Of a stretch of 64,000 nt of DNA, positions 36,507-47,200 are shown piece by piece (the stretch's first letter is position 1; every line of letters begins with the position of its first letter). The stretch is from positions 1-64,000 of the forward strand of contig JARBTY010000003.1 in the NCBI GenBank assembly GCA_029239935.1, given 5' to 3'. The position numbers and the translations under genes were made by a program. Source of the DNA: Clostridia bacterium. GTDB lineage: Bacteria; Bacillota_A; Clostridia; Lachnospirales; Cellulosilyticaceae. The notes below the pieces were generated by a model. It saw nothing but the letters and a program-made list of their open reading frames with translations, made no database searches and was not told where the DNA came from.

Positions 36507-37937
36507 TTATCCTTCATAATATTGACATATAAATTTGTTTTTTAGTTCTTTTTGCAGCTTTACAAACTCAATCTTTATCCCATACTTGTTTTCTAAAGCT
36601 TCTTTTAGCTTATGACAAGCAAAAAATTGATGAATTTCCTCTGAACATTCTATACTGACTTGCTTATTAATAGTTTTATGAGCTGCGTATTTAATCTTTG
36701 TTTCAATGAGATACCCATAATATTCAAGATGATAGTCTCCTGCAAAATATTCTGAGGATTTATAAGGTGCAAAAATTTTGGTGGGAATGCTTGTATATTT
36801 TTTACTTCTTGCTAATTGCATCAGCCCAAGTTCAGTAAGCGGGAAAAGAACCGTTCTTTTATCTTGTAGTTGATTGAGAAGTTGCTTGGCGTAAACATAA
36901 ATTTCTTCTTTATCTTCTTTATGAGGCATCTCAATAAGATCTAAAATAATAATGCCTGATAAGTTGCGTCGCATGATTTGTAAAAGACTTTCTTTGACTG
37001 CTAACCGATTAAGCTCAAGGACTGCCTTACGATGATTATGTGTCATGACAGCTTTTGCACTATTTACATCAATCACTGTAAGTGCTTCTGTATAATCGAT
37101 AATAATATTCCCGCCATTTTTGAGCCAAATTTTTCTACTGGTGAGCATACTTATTTCTTTACTTATATCATAGATTTGATAAAGATCTTCTCTCTGCTCA
37201 AAGTATTTAATGTCAACAGGATAATCTTCTTGACCATACTGTTCAAATACTCCTTTAAGCCTCTCGGTGATCTCAGAATCATCACAAATGATCTGAATCT
37301 CTTCGTGGATCTTTACATTTTCTATTACAATTTGAAGAGCTATCGGAAACTCTTCGTATAAAACAGAACCTCTTGAAAGATTGTCCTTTATCTGCATCAG
37401 TTTATTTACTTTATTGATAAGATACAGAGCATCTTCTTTAATATCCTCTATACTTATATGCTCAGCATGGGTTCTTACAATAAAACCGTATTTATTGCCC
37501 GAAATCTCATTTAACAACTGCTTAAAACTATTTCGTTGTGATTTATTGGTGATTTTCTTTGATACACTCACGCCTGTTTCAAAAGGCAGACATATCAGAT
37601 GTTTGCCCTTCAAACTTATTTTAGCAGTTAGTTTATTACCCTTTTCTCCCTCATTTTGCTTAACAATCTGTACAGGCAGTCTTGTCCCCTGGCATATTTT
37701 GCCTTGATACTGTGCAGGAATTTGTGAGACATGGAGCAATCCTTTTTTATCTGCCTCATAATCTACAAAAACAGCATTTAAGTTTTTAACAACTTTATCA
37801 ATCTGACCGATAATCACTTTATTTTGATTGCTTGGATTTAAATTGGACTCCATATAGGTCGCAATAAGTTCATCTTCCAAAACTACCGCTATTCGCGTAA
37901 AAAGCACGGTCTTTTCAATAAGTATTAACTTTTTCAT
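36507..37937 (-). CDS. rng: RNase E/G family ribonuclease without zinc-link
   Basis: The 476-residue protein has an N-terminal S1 domain (about 35-115, QIDKVVKNLNAVFVDYEADKKGLLHVS), the DNase I-like catalytic domain with VIDVNSAKAV and IILDLIEMPHKED carrying the two metal-binding aspartates, and a C-terminal region. It should cut single-stranded A/U-rich RNA or process 16S rRNA. The CPxCxG zinc-link that joins protomers in E. coli RNase E/G is absent after LGLMQLARSKK. Its stop is followed by the rplU promoter; it overlaps the next gene by 4 bases. Confidence 0.88.
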   Translation of the reverse strand: MKKLILIEKTVLFTRIAVVLEDELIATYMESNLNPSNQNKVIIGQIDKVVKNLNAVFVDYEADKKGLLHVSQIPAQYQGKICQGTRLPVQIVKQNEGEKGNKLTAKISLKGKHLICLPFETGVSVSKKITNKSQRNSFKQLLNEISGNKYGFIVRTHAEHISIEDIKEDALYLINKVNKLMQIKDNLSRGSVLYEEFPIALQIVIENVKIHEEIQIICDDSEITERLKGVFEQYGQEDYPVDIKYFEQREDLYQIYDISKEISMLTSRKIWLKNGGNIIIDYTEALTVIDVNSAKAVMTHNHRKAVLELNRLAVKESLLQIMRRNLSGIIILDLIEMPHKEDKEEIYVYAKQLLNQLQDKRTVLFPLTELGLMQLARSKKYTSIPTKIFAPYKSSEYFAGDYHLEYYGYLIETKIKYAAHKTINKQVSIECSEEIHQFFACHKLKEALENKYGIKIEFVKLQKELKNKFICQYYEG

Positions 37938-38626
37938 ACTATTCTCCTGTAATGATCAAGAGGAATGTAAACCCCCTCATCATACGCGTATAATTCTCTG
38001 CGTGTTATATTAACCCATTTGTCTGCCCCATCCTCCTCATTCAAAACAGCCTTCAAAAAAAGCTGAGGACTTAAATTTTGGCTGCTTCCAGCATGAGCCT
38101 TAACGTTTATAACAAAATTATCCACATTTTCTTCTATGTTACACTCTAATATCATAGGTTTGACATCCACAACCTGAATGCCTTTTTTTCCTTTTTTATG
38201 AACAACCAATGACTGCTCCTTGAGTTTATCTGTGATTGCTGCCGGACTAGTATAAGCAAACTCATCTTTAGGAAGGCCTATTTCATAGCTGGCTGCACTT
38301 ACCAAACTCATCAAAGAACCTGTGTCTTCTTCTATACAAAAGGCATCTATCATTTCAATACCCTCTACAAGCACTTTATTTAGTTGATCCTTTATTTGTT
38401 CAGGTACCACATCTATTGCAGTCACCATATCCATATATTCCCCTGTACTGCTTACTCCCACTGATAAAGGCATCGCAAAATATACCAGTGAATGAGGATT
38501 AAATCCCTGGGAATACGCAATGGGAATCTGCGCAACCTTAATGGCTCTTTGAAATAATCTCATAATATCTAAATGACCAACAAATTTAACTTGTCCCTGT
38601 TTTATAAATTTTAATCTAATTTTCAT
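37934..38626 (-). CDS. TIGR03936-family radical-SAM-associated protein (DUF2344)
   Basis: The 230-residue protein starts MKIRLKFIKQGQVKFVGHLD and contains AYSQGFNPHSLVYFAMPLSVG, the DUF2344/TIGR03936 signature. This family always accompanies the TIGR03960 radical-SAM protein, encoded just upstream with an 11-base overlap, and the pair is thought to act on tRNA or rRNA, with no established reaction that I know. AAGGAG sits six bases before the ATG at 38626. Confidence 0.88.
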   Translation of the reverse strand: MKIRLKFIKQGQVKFVGHLDIMRLFQRAIKVAQIPIAYSQGFNPHSLVYFAMPLSVGVSSTGEYMDMVTAIDVVPEQIKDQLNKVLVEGIEMIDAFCIEEDTGSLMSLVSAASYEIGLPKDEFAYTSPAAITDKLKEQSLVVHKKGKKGIQVVDVKPMILECNIEENVDNFVINVKAHAGSSQNLSPQLFLKAVLNEEDGADKWVNITRRELYAYDEGVYIPLDHYRRIV

Positions 38627-40463
38627 TACATACTCCTTTTTCAAGTCCACTTATACCGCAAGCGGAACATTTTTCCCTGCAGTTAGGGGTTGTAACGATA
38701 TCTTTGGCCTTTTCATTTTCTTTCATCAGGAACTTTTTAGTTACACCAATATCAATATGATCCCATGGTAAAATTTCGTCATAATCTCTTGCCCTAGTGG
38801 CATAAAAATCAAAATCTATCCCAGCTTCCGTTGCTGCTTGTTCCCACTTTTCATACCTGAAATGTTCACCCCAACTATCAAATGTACAACCATTTTTAAA
38901 CGCTCTATAGATAAGCTCACTCACTCGCCTATCTCCCCTTGCAATAACTGCTTCTAAAATACTGGTCTTTGCATCATGATGGTTATATTTAATTTGTTTT
39001 CTTTTAATAGAATTCTTTAACAAATTATGTTTTTCCATAAAACTTGCCACTGAATCCTGTGCTTCCCATTGAAAAGGCGTAAAAGGTTTTGGAACAAAGC
39101 AAGATGTACTAACAACGAGCTGCAGTCCACCTTGTCTCTTCTCTTTATCAATTTGATAATAAACCATTGCAATTTTTTCTGCTAATTCAGCAATGCCTTT
39201 AACATCTTCTTCTGACTCATTTGGAAGCCCTAACATGAAGTATAGTTTTACTCTGTTCCATCCACCCTCAAAAGCCAAACGACAGCCATTTAATATTTCT
39301 TCTTCTGTTATATTTTTATTAATAACATCTCGAAGCTTTTGGGTACCAGCCTCTGGCGCAAAGGTCAAACTGCTCTTACGCACTTCTTGTACCTTTTTCA
39401 TAAGATCCACCGAGAAAGCATCTACCCTAAGCGACGGCAAAGAAATATTAACGAATTCCTCCTGACACAAACTCATCAGTTCTTCTGAAAAACACTGTAA
39501 ATCATCGTAATCACTGGTACTCAGGGATGCAAGTGAAATTTCTTCATAACCGGTAGACCGGAGTAGTTTTTTTGCATGCTGCAAAAGTACTTCCTTGCTT
39601 TTTTGCCTGACTGGTCTATAAATCATACCTGCCTGACAAAATCTACAGCCTCTTATACAGCCTCTGAACATTTCAAGCGTCACTCTGTCATGAATGGCTT
39701 GTATCCAAGGAACAATCTGCACCTCTGGGTAAAAAACTTGGTCAATATCTTTAACGATTACTTTTTTTATCCTATCCTTTGCCTTGGGGTGTAAGGTTTG
39801 TTTTTCTTTGATGGTACCATCCTCATGATAGGTTTCTGTATAAAAGCAAGGAATATAAAGACCTTCAACATCTAAAAGCTGCTCTAGAAACGCTCTTTTT
39901 GTTTTACCGCTTGCTTTCCAAGCTTTATATTTATCAAATACTATATCATACACCACTTCCCCCTCACCTATATAAAATATATCTATAAAGGGAGCTAAAG
40001 GTTCAGGGTTACAAGCGCAAGGCCCTCCAGCTATAATAATTGGATCTTCCTCGCCCCGTTCCTCACTATAAAGCGGAATGTCTGCCAATTCTAACATGCT
40101 TAAGATATTCGTATAACTCATTTCATACTGCAAAGTAAAACCCACAAAATCGAAGTCTTTGAGCACGGTGTGGGTCTCTAAAGAAAAGAGCGGCATACTA
40201 TTTTGTTTCATAAGCTTTTCCATATCCGTCCAAGGTGTAAATACCCTTTCACAATAGACATCTTCTCTTCTATTAAAAAAATGATATAAAATTTGCATTC
40301 CTAAATGACTCATCCCTACTTCATAGACATCTGGAAAGCAAAATGCAAAACGTGTCATTTCTTTGGTAATAGCTTTTTTACAGCTATTTAGCTCTCCGCC
40401 TATGTATCTAGCGGGTTTGTCAACTTGACTTAGTATTGAATCTGATAAATTTATTGTTGTCAT
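38616..40463 (-). CDS. TIGR03960-family B12-binding-like radical SAM protein
   Basis: The 615-residue protein has an N-terminal B12-binding-like region, a radical-SAM core with CIRGCRFC (the CxxxCxxC triad), and a C-terminal domain ending with a cysteine-rich tail (CREKCSACGISGLEKGVC) that could bind another cluster or zinc. Its reaction is not known. It is paired with the DUF2344 gene downstream and precedes RNase G, the order common in Clostridia. Confidence 0.88.
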   Translation of the reverse strand: MTTINLSDSILSQVDKPARYIGGELNSCKKAITKEMTRFAFCFPDVYEVGMSHLGMQILYHFFNRREDVYCERVFTPWTDMEKLMKQNSMPLFSLETHTVLKDFDFVGFTLQYEMSYTNILSMLELADIPLYSEERGEEDPIIIAGGPCACNPEPLAPFIDIFYIGEGEVVYDIVFDKYKAWKASGKTKRAFLEQLLDVEGLYIPCFYTETYHEDGTIKEKQTLHPKAKDRIKKVIVKDIDQVFYPEVQIVPWIQAIHDRVTLEMFRGCIRGCRFCQAGMIYRPVRQKSKEVLLQHAKKLLRSTGYEEISLASLSTSDYDDLQCFSEELMSLCQEEFVNISLPSLRVDAFSVDLMKKVQEVRKSSLTFAPEAGTQKLRDVINKNITEEEILNGCRLAFEGGWNRVKLYFMLGLPNESEEDVKGIAELAEKIAMVYYQIDKEKRQGGLQLVVSTSCFVPKPFTPFQWEAQDSVASFMEKHNLLKNSIKRKQIKYNHHDAKTSILEAVIARGDRRVSELIYRAFKNGCTFDSWGEHFRYEKWEQAATEAGIDFDFYATRARDYDEILPWDHIDIGVTKKFLMKENEKAKDIVTTPNCREKCSACGISGLEKGVCNEN

Positions 40464-40496
40464 CTCATCCTCCGTAATTCAAATCTACTGTATGGC

Positions 40497-40754
40497 TTAA
40501 TCGATATAGTGACTAACTTTCTCCTTCACCTCATCTACCAATGAATAGATTTCTTGTAGTTGTATACTTTTATTTAGCTGTCCACTAATAAGCTGCTTCA
40601 ATTCACTATTATTATTTCTATGAAGTACAATTAAAATACCTATTAGTATAATAGTGCATAAAATAAGCTGCTGTAAAAATTTTTCAAACATATTGTTTTC
40701 TATTTCATTTTGCTTTTCTTCCCACGGTCTTTTTCTTCTGACTTCGCCCACCAT
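40497..40754 (-). CDS. short one-helix protein at the spoIVFA locus
   Basis: An 85-residue protein with a basic N-terminus (GEVRRKRPWEEKQ), one membrane helix (about 30-48, LQQLILCTIILIGILIVLH) and a coiled C-terminal tail. I do not recognise it with certainty. Its layout resembles the N-terminal part of SpoIVFA, and it lies between the min/rodA/mgsA genes and rplU, where spoIVFA-spoIVFB normally sits. It lacks the M23-like domain of SpoIVFA, and no spoIVFB is adjacent. GAGGTG precedes the ATG at 40754. It has its own stop and no frame-shifted continuation in the downstream 33 bases. Confidence 0.7.
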   Translation of the reverse strand: MVGEVRRKRPWEEKQNEIENNMFEKFLQQLILCTIILIGILIVLHRNNNSELKQLISGQLNKSIQLQEIYSLVDEVKEKVSHYID

Positions 40755-40831
40755 TATCACCTCTAAACTTATCATTATATTGTATATATATGGGACAAGT
40801 AAATGACTTATGCGGACTTACCAGCAAAAAT

Positions 40832-40856
40832 AAAAAAAGACTTAAAAAAGTCTTTT
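40832..40856 (-). terminator. terminator after mgsA
   Basis: A 9-bp stem (40835-40843 with 40848-40856), loop of four A, followed on the minus strand by seven U in total. It overlaps the mgsA stop and isolates the downstream one-helix gene from the mre-min operon. Confidence 0.78.
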
Positions 40857-41250
40857 ATCTCATAACCTCTCGCCAACTCAAATCTCCGCGTTCTAATGCC
40901 TTAACTAATAGCTCTGCTGTTGCTAGATTTGTAGCGATAGGTATATTATGAATATCACATAGTCTTTCCAGACTTCCAAGATCAGGTTCATGGGGCTTTT
41001 GTGATACTGGATCTCTAAGAAAGATAACCATATCTACCTGATTATGAGCAATTTGTGCGCCTAGTTGCTGCGCTCCTCCTAAATGTCCTGCTAAATATTT
41101 GTAAATATTTAAGTTAGTGGCCTCTTCAACCAACCTACCTGTTGTTCCTGTAGCATATAAAGTATGTTTCGTTAAAATATGTCTATATGCTATTGTAAAA
41201 TTCTCCATAAGCTTCTTTTTTGCATCATGGGCAATTAATGCTACATTCAT
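40855..41250 (-). CDS. mgsA: methylglyoxal synthase
   Basis: The 131-residue protein has [15 protein letters not shown], the TGTTG phosphate loop, [10 protein letters not shown] and FLRDP, all signatures of methylglyoxal synthase. It converts dihydroxyacetone phosphate to methylglyoxal, relieving phosphate-sugar stress. It is the last gene of the mreB-to-rodA run, a common position in Clostridia. Confidence 0.96.
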   Translation of the reverse strand: MNVALIAHDAKKKLMENFTIAYRHILTKHTLYATGTTGRLVEEATNLNIYKYLAGHLGGAQQLGAQIAHNQVDMVIFLRDPVSQKPHEPDLGSLERLCDIHNIPIATNLATAELLVKALERGDLSWREVMR

Positions 41251-41264
41251 TTATAAAACCTCCT

Positions 41265-42383
41265 TTAGAACATCGTCTCTTCTTTACTCATCGCAACATT
41301 TAATACTAATCCCATCCCTATCATATTGGCCCATAAAGAACTGCCGCCGGCACTGATAAATGGAATAGGGATACCTGTGTTAGGCAATAAATCTGTAACT
41401 ACGCCTATATTTACAAATGATTGAATAGCAATCATTCCAATATATCCCACTACTATAAGCCTGCCAAAATTATCTATAGCTCCGTGAGCTACCCACAAGC
41501 CTTTAGCTATCATAAGAAGTATCAGTGCAATAACAACTGATGCTCCTATAAATCCAAATTCTTCGCCTATAACAGCAATAATAAAGTCATTATGTGACTC
41601 TGGCAAATAATTCAGCTGACTGATTGATCCCTCATAGAGTCCTTTTCCCTCCAAACCCCCAGAACCGATGGCATGAATAGCTTGATTGGTTTGATATCTT
41701 TCGGCTAAATTATCACCGCCATTAATCTTATTAACGATTCTTTCACGTTGGTAACCTGCAATCAATTTTTGATTTGGATCTTTAACAATATATACAAAGG
41801 CAGTTGTAACAACCAAAACACCTATTATAGCTGTTGTAACAATATATTTTATATTCAACTTTGTTACAAATAATTGTATCACTAAAACAACGATAAGTAC
41901 AATACTAGTTGATAAATTTGGTTGTCTATTAATTAAAATAAATGGAATAAATGCGAAGATCCCTATAATAATGATAGGCCATAATTCGTTGATTTTTTTA
42001 TCATACTTATCAATAAGTTTTGCAGCACATAAAATCATAGCTATTTTAGCAAATTCTGATGGCTGTATCTGTACCGGCCCAATCATAATCCATCTGGCTG
42101 CCCCATTGACGTTTTTACCTACCAAGAGAACAGCAGCTAACACAATAACCGTTAAACCATAAATAATGAGATACCATTCACCTAGCAGGTGATAATCTAT
42201 CGTCATTGCTATAATCATTAAAACTAGCCCTACAGCAAAGTAAATAACTTGCTTGCTTGCAGAATCATCTCCTCCTGAATAAGCTGTAGCACTGCTTATA
42301 GCCAAAACGCCTATACCCGTTAAACCTGTCATAATGAGTATTAATATAATATCGACTTGTTTGAGATAATTTTTAATTGACAT
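41265..42383 (-). CDS. rodA: rod-shape peptidoglycan polymerase RodA
   Basis: The 372-residue SEDS protein has about ten membrane helices, the WxxxG-like GAARWIMIGPVQIQPSEFAK motif, LPESHNDFI with the catalytic aspartate region, and the C-terminal NIGVVTDLLPNTGIPIPFISAGGSS. Context with mreBCD, PBP2 and minCDE makes it RodA rather than FtsW or SpoVE. It polymerises lipid II for side-wall growth with the PBP2 encoded nearby. Confidence 0.93.
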   Translation of the reverse strand: MSIKNYLKQVDIILILIMTGLTGIGVLAISSATAYSGGDDSASKQVIYFAVGLVLMIIAMTIDYHLLGEWYLIIYGLTVIVLAAVLLVGKNVNGAARWIMIGPVQIQPSEFAKIAMILCAAKLIDKYDKKINELWPIIIIGIFAFIPFILINRQPNLSTSIVLIVVLVIQLFVTKLNIKYIVTTAIIGVLVVTTAFVYIVKDPNQKLIAGYQRERIVNKINGGDNLAERYQTNQAIHAIGSGGLEGKGLYEGSISQLNYLPESHNDFIIAVIGEEFGFIGASVVIALILLMIAKGLWVAHGAIDNFGRLIVVGYIGMIAIQSFVNIGVVTDLLPNTGIPIPFISAGGSSLWANMIGMGLVLNVAMSKEETMF

Positions 42384-42425
42384 TTAAAATATATTATTCC
42401 TTTCCTCTAAAACAAACCCACTTAT

Positions 42426-42707
42426 CTAGTGGTTTATTTTTTTCAGATTTTTAATAGGTATATTAGCAGATAATACTGGTGATTTTTTTCCGCCTTCTTC
42501 ATACTGTAAATTAGAAATTTCAATATTAAAATCATCTGTATCGATATCTACATATTTGGATATGACAGCTACAATATCTGCCCTCATCATTTCTAATAAT
42601 TCAGTTGAACAATTGATTCTGTCGTGAATAAGTACTAGTTTTAACCTATCTTTTGCCACAGAACTTGATTTGTTTTTTCTACTAAATAAACTATTAAAAT
42701 CCAGCAT
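42426..42707 (-). CDS. minE: cell division topological specificity factor MinE
   Basis: The 93-residue protein has an N-terminal MinD-binding helix (RLKLVLIHDR) and a C-terminal dimerisation domain. It drives MinD release from the membrane so that MinCD oscillates or is confined to the poles. Start is the ATG at 42707 (MLDFNSLF), with GAGGGTG before it. MinE rather than DivIVA is typical of many Clostridia. Confidence 0.93.
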   Translation of the reverse strand: MLDFNSLFSRKNKSSSVAKDRLKLVLIHDRINCSTELLEMMRADIVAVISKYVDIDTDDFNIEISNLQYEEGGKKSPVLSANIPIKNLKKINH

Positions 42708-42729
42708 CCCTATCACCCTCTTTTATAAT

Positions 42730-43527
42730 TTAATGACCAAAGCCAAATACCTTTTTAAGTTTTCCTACAAAATTATTATCTGCCTGCAGATCTAAAAAGG
42801 GTATTTCTTTCCCTTCCACTCTTTCTGCTATATTCCTAAATGCCTTACCTGCCAAAGAATTAGCTTCTGCAGCGGCTGGTTCCCCTTTATTAGTTGAAAC
42901 CACAATATTTTCATCATCTGGGACAACGCCGATTAGATCAATTGCTAAAATTTCCACAACATCTTCCATCGCCATCATATCCCCGCGTTTTACCATGTTC
43001 ATTCTTACTCTATTGATAATAAGCTGAGAATTGGAAATACCATGGGACTCTAATAATCCAATAATTCTATCAGCATCTCTGACTGCTGAAACCTCTGGTG
43101 TGGTCACAACCAGCGCTCTGTCTGCTCCAGCTATTGCATTTTTAAAACCTTGTTCTATCCCCGCAGGACAATCTAAAATCACATAATCAAACTCTTCTTT
43201 TAATGAATCAGTGAGCTTTTTCATCTGTTCTGGACTTACTGCAGTTTTATCTCTAGTCTGGGCAGCCGGTAATAAAAATAAACCATCAAAACGTTTATCT
43301 TTAATAAGCGCTTGTCTCAGTCTGCATCTGCCTTCTACTACATCTACCAAATCATAAACGATTCTATTCTCAAGTCCCATAACAACATCTAAATTACGAA
43401 GACCTATATCAGCATCTACTAAAACAACTTGTCTGCCTAACAAGGCTAGAGCAGTTCCCACATTTGCAGAAGTAGTGGTTTTCCCAACTCCACCTTTGCC
43501 TGAGGTAATTACAATTACTTGACTCAT
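42730..43527 (-). CDS. minD: septum site-determining ATPase MinD
   Basis: The 265-residue ParA/MinD ATPase has the deviant Walker A (SGKGGVGKTT), VDADIGLRNLD and a C-terminal amphipathic membrane-targeting helix (NFVGKLKKVFGF). It recruits MinC to the membrane. Start is the ATG at 43527 behind GGGGG; a TTG two codons earlier is too close to that site. Confidence 0.96.
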   Translation of the reverse strand: MSQVIVITSGKGGVGKTTTSANVGTALALLGRQVVLVDADIGLRNLDVVMGLENRIVYDLVDVVEGRCRLRQALIKDKRFDGLFLLPAAQTRDKTAVSPEQMKKLTDSLKEEFDYVILDCPAGIEQGFKNAIAGADRALVVTTPEVSAVRDADRIIGLLESHGISNSQLIINRVRMNMVKRGDMMAMEDVVEILAIDLIGVVPDDENIVVSTNKGEPAAAEANSLAGKAFRNIAERVEGKEIPFLDLQADNNFVGKLKKVFGFGH

Positions 43528-43561
43528 ATTCAAACCCCCAATATTCCTTAGTATTTTATTC

Positions 43562-44251
43562 TTATTTTAACATATGATTTAATGTTTTAAAATCAATTTG
43601 GTCAACATATATTTGTTCATCATGTAAATAGGCGATTTGCGGACAATTTGTATTTGCCATGCAGCCAAATTCACCGTTCGGTGATTGTGCTATACTGCTC
43701 TTAATCCCTATTTGAATCGGATTCATCGTACATGCAACGATAAAAGGTTTATCGTTTTTCATATTTAAGCCTGCATGGACCTTTCCTTTAAGTGCTCCTA
43801 ATACAATGACGTTGCCGCCAGCAGTAACGACTCCTCCAGGATTAATATCCCCCAAGACAATCACATTGCCTTGGTAATCTACATGATGTCCAGATCTTAC
43901 AATACCATAGTGAAAATGACTTAAGGAGGCATATTGACTGTCGAGCTGCTCTTTAATCCAAACGAGATGATTATCTTCCTGCTCACTACTTTCCTCTTCA
44001 AATGCATGGACAAAAGAAATGTTAATTACATTTTGATTAGCAAGCAGCATAAGCAGTCTGTCTTGCTGCTGTCTATTTAAAGATCTTCCTTTAAATCGCA
44101 TAGTTACTTTAGAACCTTTAAAAAAGGCTTTAGATTGTTCTAATTTTTGTTTAAAGTTATCCATGATTTCTTCGAAATCAGCCTCTTCATCTAATAAAAC
44201 AACTATACCCTCGGCTGTCCCTTTAAAGACCACAAGATTTTCCTCTCCCAT
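43562..44251 (-). CDS. minC: septum site-determining protein MinC
   Basis: The 229-residue protein has an N-terminal FtsZ-inhibiting domain (about 1-90) and a C-terminal right-handed beta-helix with VRSGHHVDYQGNVIVLGDINPGG and RGxVxAG-like turns that binds MinD. It blocks FtsZ ring formation away from mid-cell. It follows the PBP2 gene by 13 bases and precedes minD. Confidence 0.93.
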   Translation of the reverse strand: MGEENLVVFKGTAEGIVVLLDEEADFEEIMDNFKQKLEQSKAFFKGSKVTMRFKGRSLNRQQQDRLLMLLANQNVINISFVHAFEEESSEQEDNHLVWIKEQLDSQYASLSHFHYGIVRSGHHVDYQGNVIVLGDINPGGVVTAGGNVIVLGALKGKVHAGLNMKNDKPFIVACTMNPIQIGIKSSIAQSPNGEFGCMANTNCPQIAYLHDEQIYVDQIDFKTLNHMLK

Positions 44252-44264
44252 ATTATCTTCCCCT

Positions 44265-47200
44265 CTATTCTATAAATCTATTATCTAAAGTATTTTTCTC
44301 CTGTTGTCTGTTTAATTTAAAATAACTCATCAGCATATCTTTTCCTATTAAGGTACCATACTTACCTAATCCATCTGAATTATAGATTGCGACTACAATA
44401 GCTATCTCAGGTTTGTCATATGGGGCAAAGCTTACAAACCAGCTATGCTCGTGACTACCTTCTTGTGCTGTTCCTGTTTTTCCTCCTACATCAAAGGGTA
44501 AATCATCAAATATAGCTCGGGCTGTTCCCTGATTGCCTTTAGTCACCGCTAACATTCCATTATGAATCTCATCCATAGTTGTTTGTGAAACATCCAACTT
44601 TTTGACATTTTTAATTTCAGTTTTTAAGTATTCCTCAGAAGTCTTATTATCAAATATGCCATTTACAATTTTAAGATCAAAGGTTTGTTTGCCATTGGCA
44701 AGACCTGCAATATAACGTGACATTTGCAAAGGTGAAAAGGCATTGTTTCCTTGGCCGATGGCTGTACGTACAGTAAGCCCATCCGACCATTCTAGTTCAG
44801 CACCACTTAATAAATTGTTTGCAATGGCATTGATCATATTGCCTCGTATTTTTACCAAGATATAGTCTTTATAATACTCTTTATTGGTTCCGAGTTCATT
44901 AAGCCTTTTGGTGAGTTCTTTTGCCGCTGCGCTGTCACTATTCGTTCTAACTTCATTTCTATAAGCTACCGTATAGGCATGATCATATGCATCCATAATA
45001 CTATTAGGATCTACTGTATCGATAATTTCTTTAAGTTGCTTGTCGATTTTTTTCCCTAGAATAGTATCTAACTCTTTAATGATATTATTTCGCGTTTTTA
45101 GTTTGAGTGAACGTTTAGTCAAATCATTCATTGTATTTGTAACAATATTTTGAACAGATGTACTTGTATCTAGTTGCAAATACTCACTTATCTCAGTATA
45201 AAATTGTCCAAGCAGCTTATCATAGTTTCCTGCCAATGCATCCTGAAGCACTGGCTCTAAATTACGTTTAAGCTCATATTGCGTAAGGTAATCAATTTGA
45301 ACATTCAAATCGCTGCTTCCTGAATCAATAACTGGATAAACACCTTTACTTAAAGTGTCTTTAACATCTTGAATTCTCCCGCCAGTCGCCTCACTATTCA
45401 TGGCTTTTAAAGAATTTAATCCTTCAGTGACTCTTCTTTCAACTAAATTCCTAGGAGTTGAGACATTTGGCAGCGTCTCTGCAAGCTCAATACCTGTTGC
45501 TCTGTCTAGTCCAAACATCTGTACATACTTCGTAAGCGTATCAATATTGGCATATGGGTTTACTGAGCCTTTTGTCAGCCTATAGGCTACTTCATAAAAA
45601 AAATAATTACAAGAGACTTCAAGCGCTCTCTCTAAATCAGTATTCCCATGGCCACCTCCTGATCTACTCAGTACCCAGCACCTTGGAAAAGGCTCACCTG
45701 CTTTTGTAAAAGTGCCAGTATCAAATATGATTGTTGAAGGAGTAATAACCCCTTCTTCAAGTCCAGCTGTACCTGTAATCATTTTAAAAATTGATCCAGG
45801 AGCCTTTGTTGTCATAATAGCCCTGTTCCATAACATACTGCGTTTGTCTATACCATCAAAAAGCATAGACCAATACGCATTAAAATTCATAATCATCTCA
45901 TTGCTGTCAAATGATGGATAACCCACCATGCTCAGAACTTCTCCTGTGTTAACATCTACAGCAACTGCTGCTGCACTAAAAGGATCTACGGCCATTTGTT
46001 TAGGCTTGAGGGTTCCATTTTCGAGCTGTGTAATAAGTATTGACTCGGTATTGCCATATTTATTATTTTTAATAGATGTGACAGTGCTTTCATCTAACTT
46101 AATAGAACCCTGCTCATGCATTGCCAACAGTATTTGCTTTTCAGTAACTAAAACTGATTTTTCATCAAGCCACTGTATAAGCAGCTCTTTAAGTGTTAAC
46201 TCTTTTCTGATTAGCGGATCTATTTCATTGTACGCATCAAACAGTTTATCATATATTTCTCTTTGAGTAGAAGCCTCGTCAGCCAATTTCATCTTATCTA
46301 TACTGAGCTGGTTACTTTCCAGCATCGAGCGGACAACTTCTTCACCCTTGAGAGCTTTTACATATTGTGAGCCCCCCTTCAGTCTTTCAACTAAAGCAGC
46401 ACTCAGTCTTGTCTCAATACTGTTATACGTATCCCTCTGAAAATCTAAGTCAACCGTTAAGAAAATATTATTTCCTTGAACTTGATCCTCCCGTGTAATA
46501 GTGTGTACACGTCTTCCTACGTTATCTACTTCTACTAACTCACTGCCCTTCTCACCTCTAAGTTCTTGTTCCATGGACTGTTCAATACCAACTTGTCCAA
46601 CCATATCTGTTTTGTCATAGCCAAGATCTTTCATGGTCTCAAACTGAGCATCTGTAATACTCCTTATATACCCAAGAATATTTCCAAACAGTTCGCCTTC
46701 TGGATAGTGCCTGATAGGCTCTACATCTACCATAACACCAGGGAATTTTGCATGATTTTCTTCAATTTCATTGACTGTTCTTTCTGAAATATTAGTAGCG
46801 ATATTAACAAGTTTATATTTATAGTAAGCCAGTTTATAAACTTCTATTCTAAGGGCAATAACTTTTCTTACTTCCTGATCAGATAAAGTGGGGCTAATTT
46901 CAAATTGTGTTTTTAAATACTCAACAAGTTCTTCAGCTGTATAAGTTAAAAGTTCCTGTCTATGTTCCTCCCCATTAAAAGGAATCGTATAAATAAAACT
47001 TTTAATTTGATTGCTGCTTGCAGTAAATTCAAACGGCGCCTCGTGAGAGATGGGGACGCTGTCAATATAAGTATCTCCATTTTTTTCTATCACACCAATA
47101 ACATCCAATAGCGTCTTATTGAGATCATCTTTTTTCATTTTTACCTGCTGGTCAAATTTCAAAACATTAGTAGGCTTGTTAACAGCTAAAGGCCTTCCAT

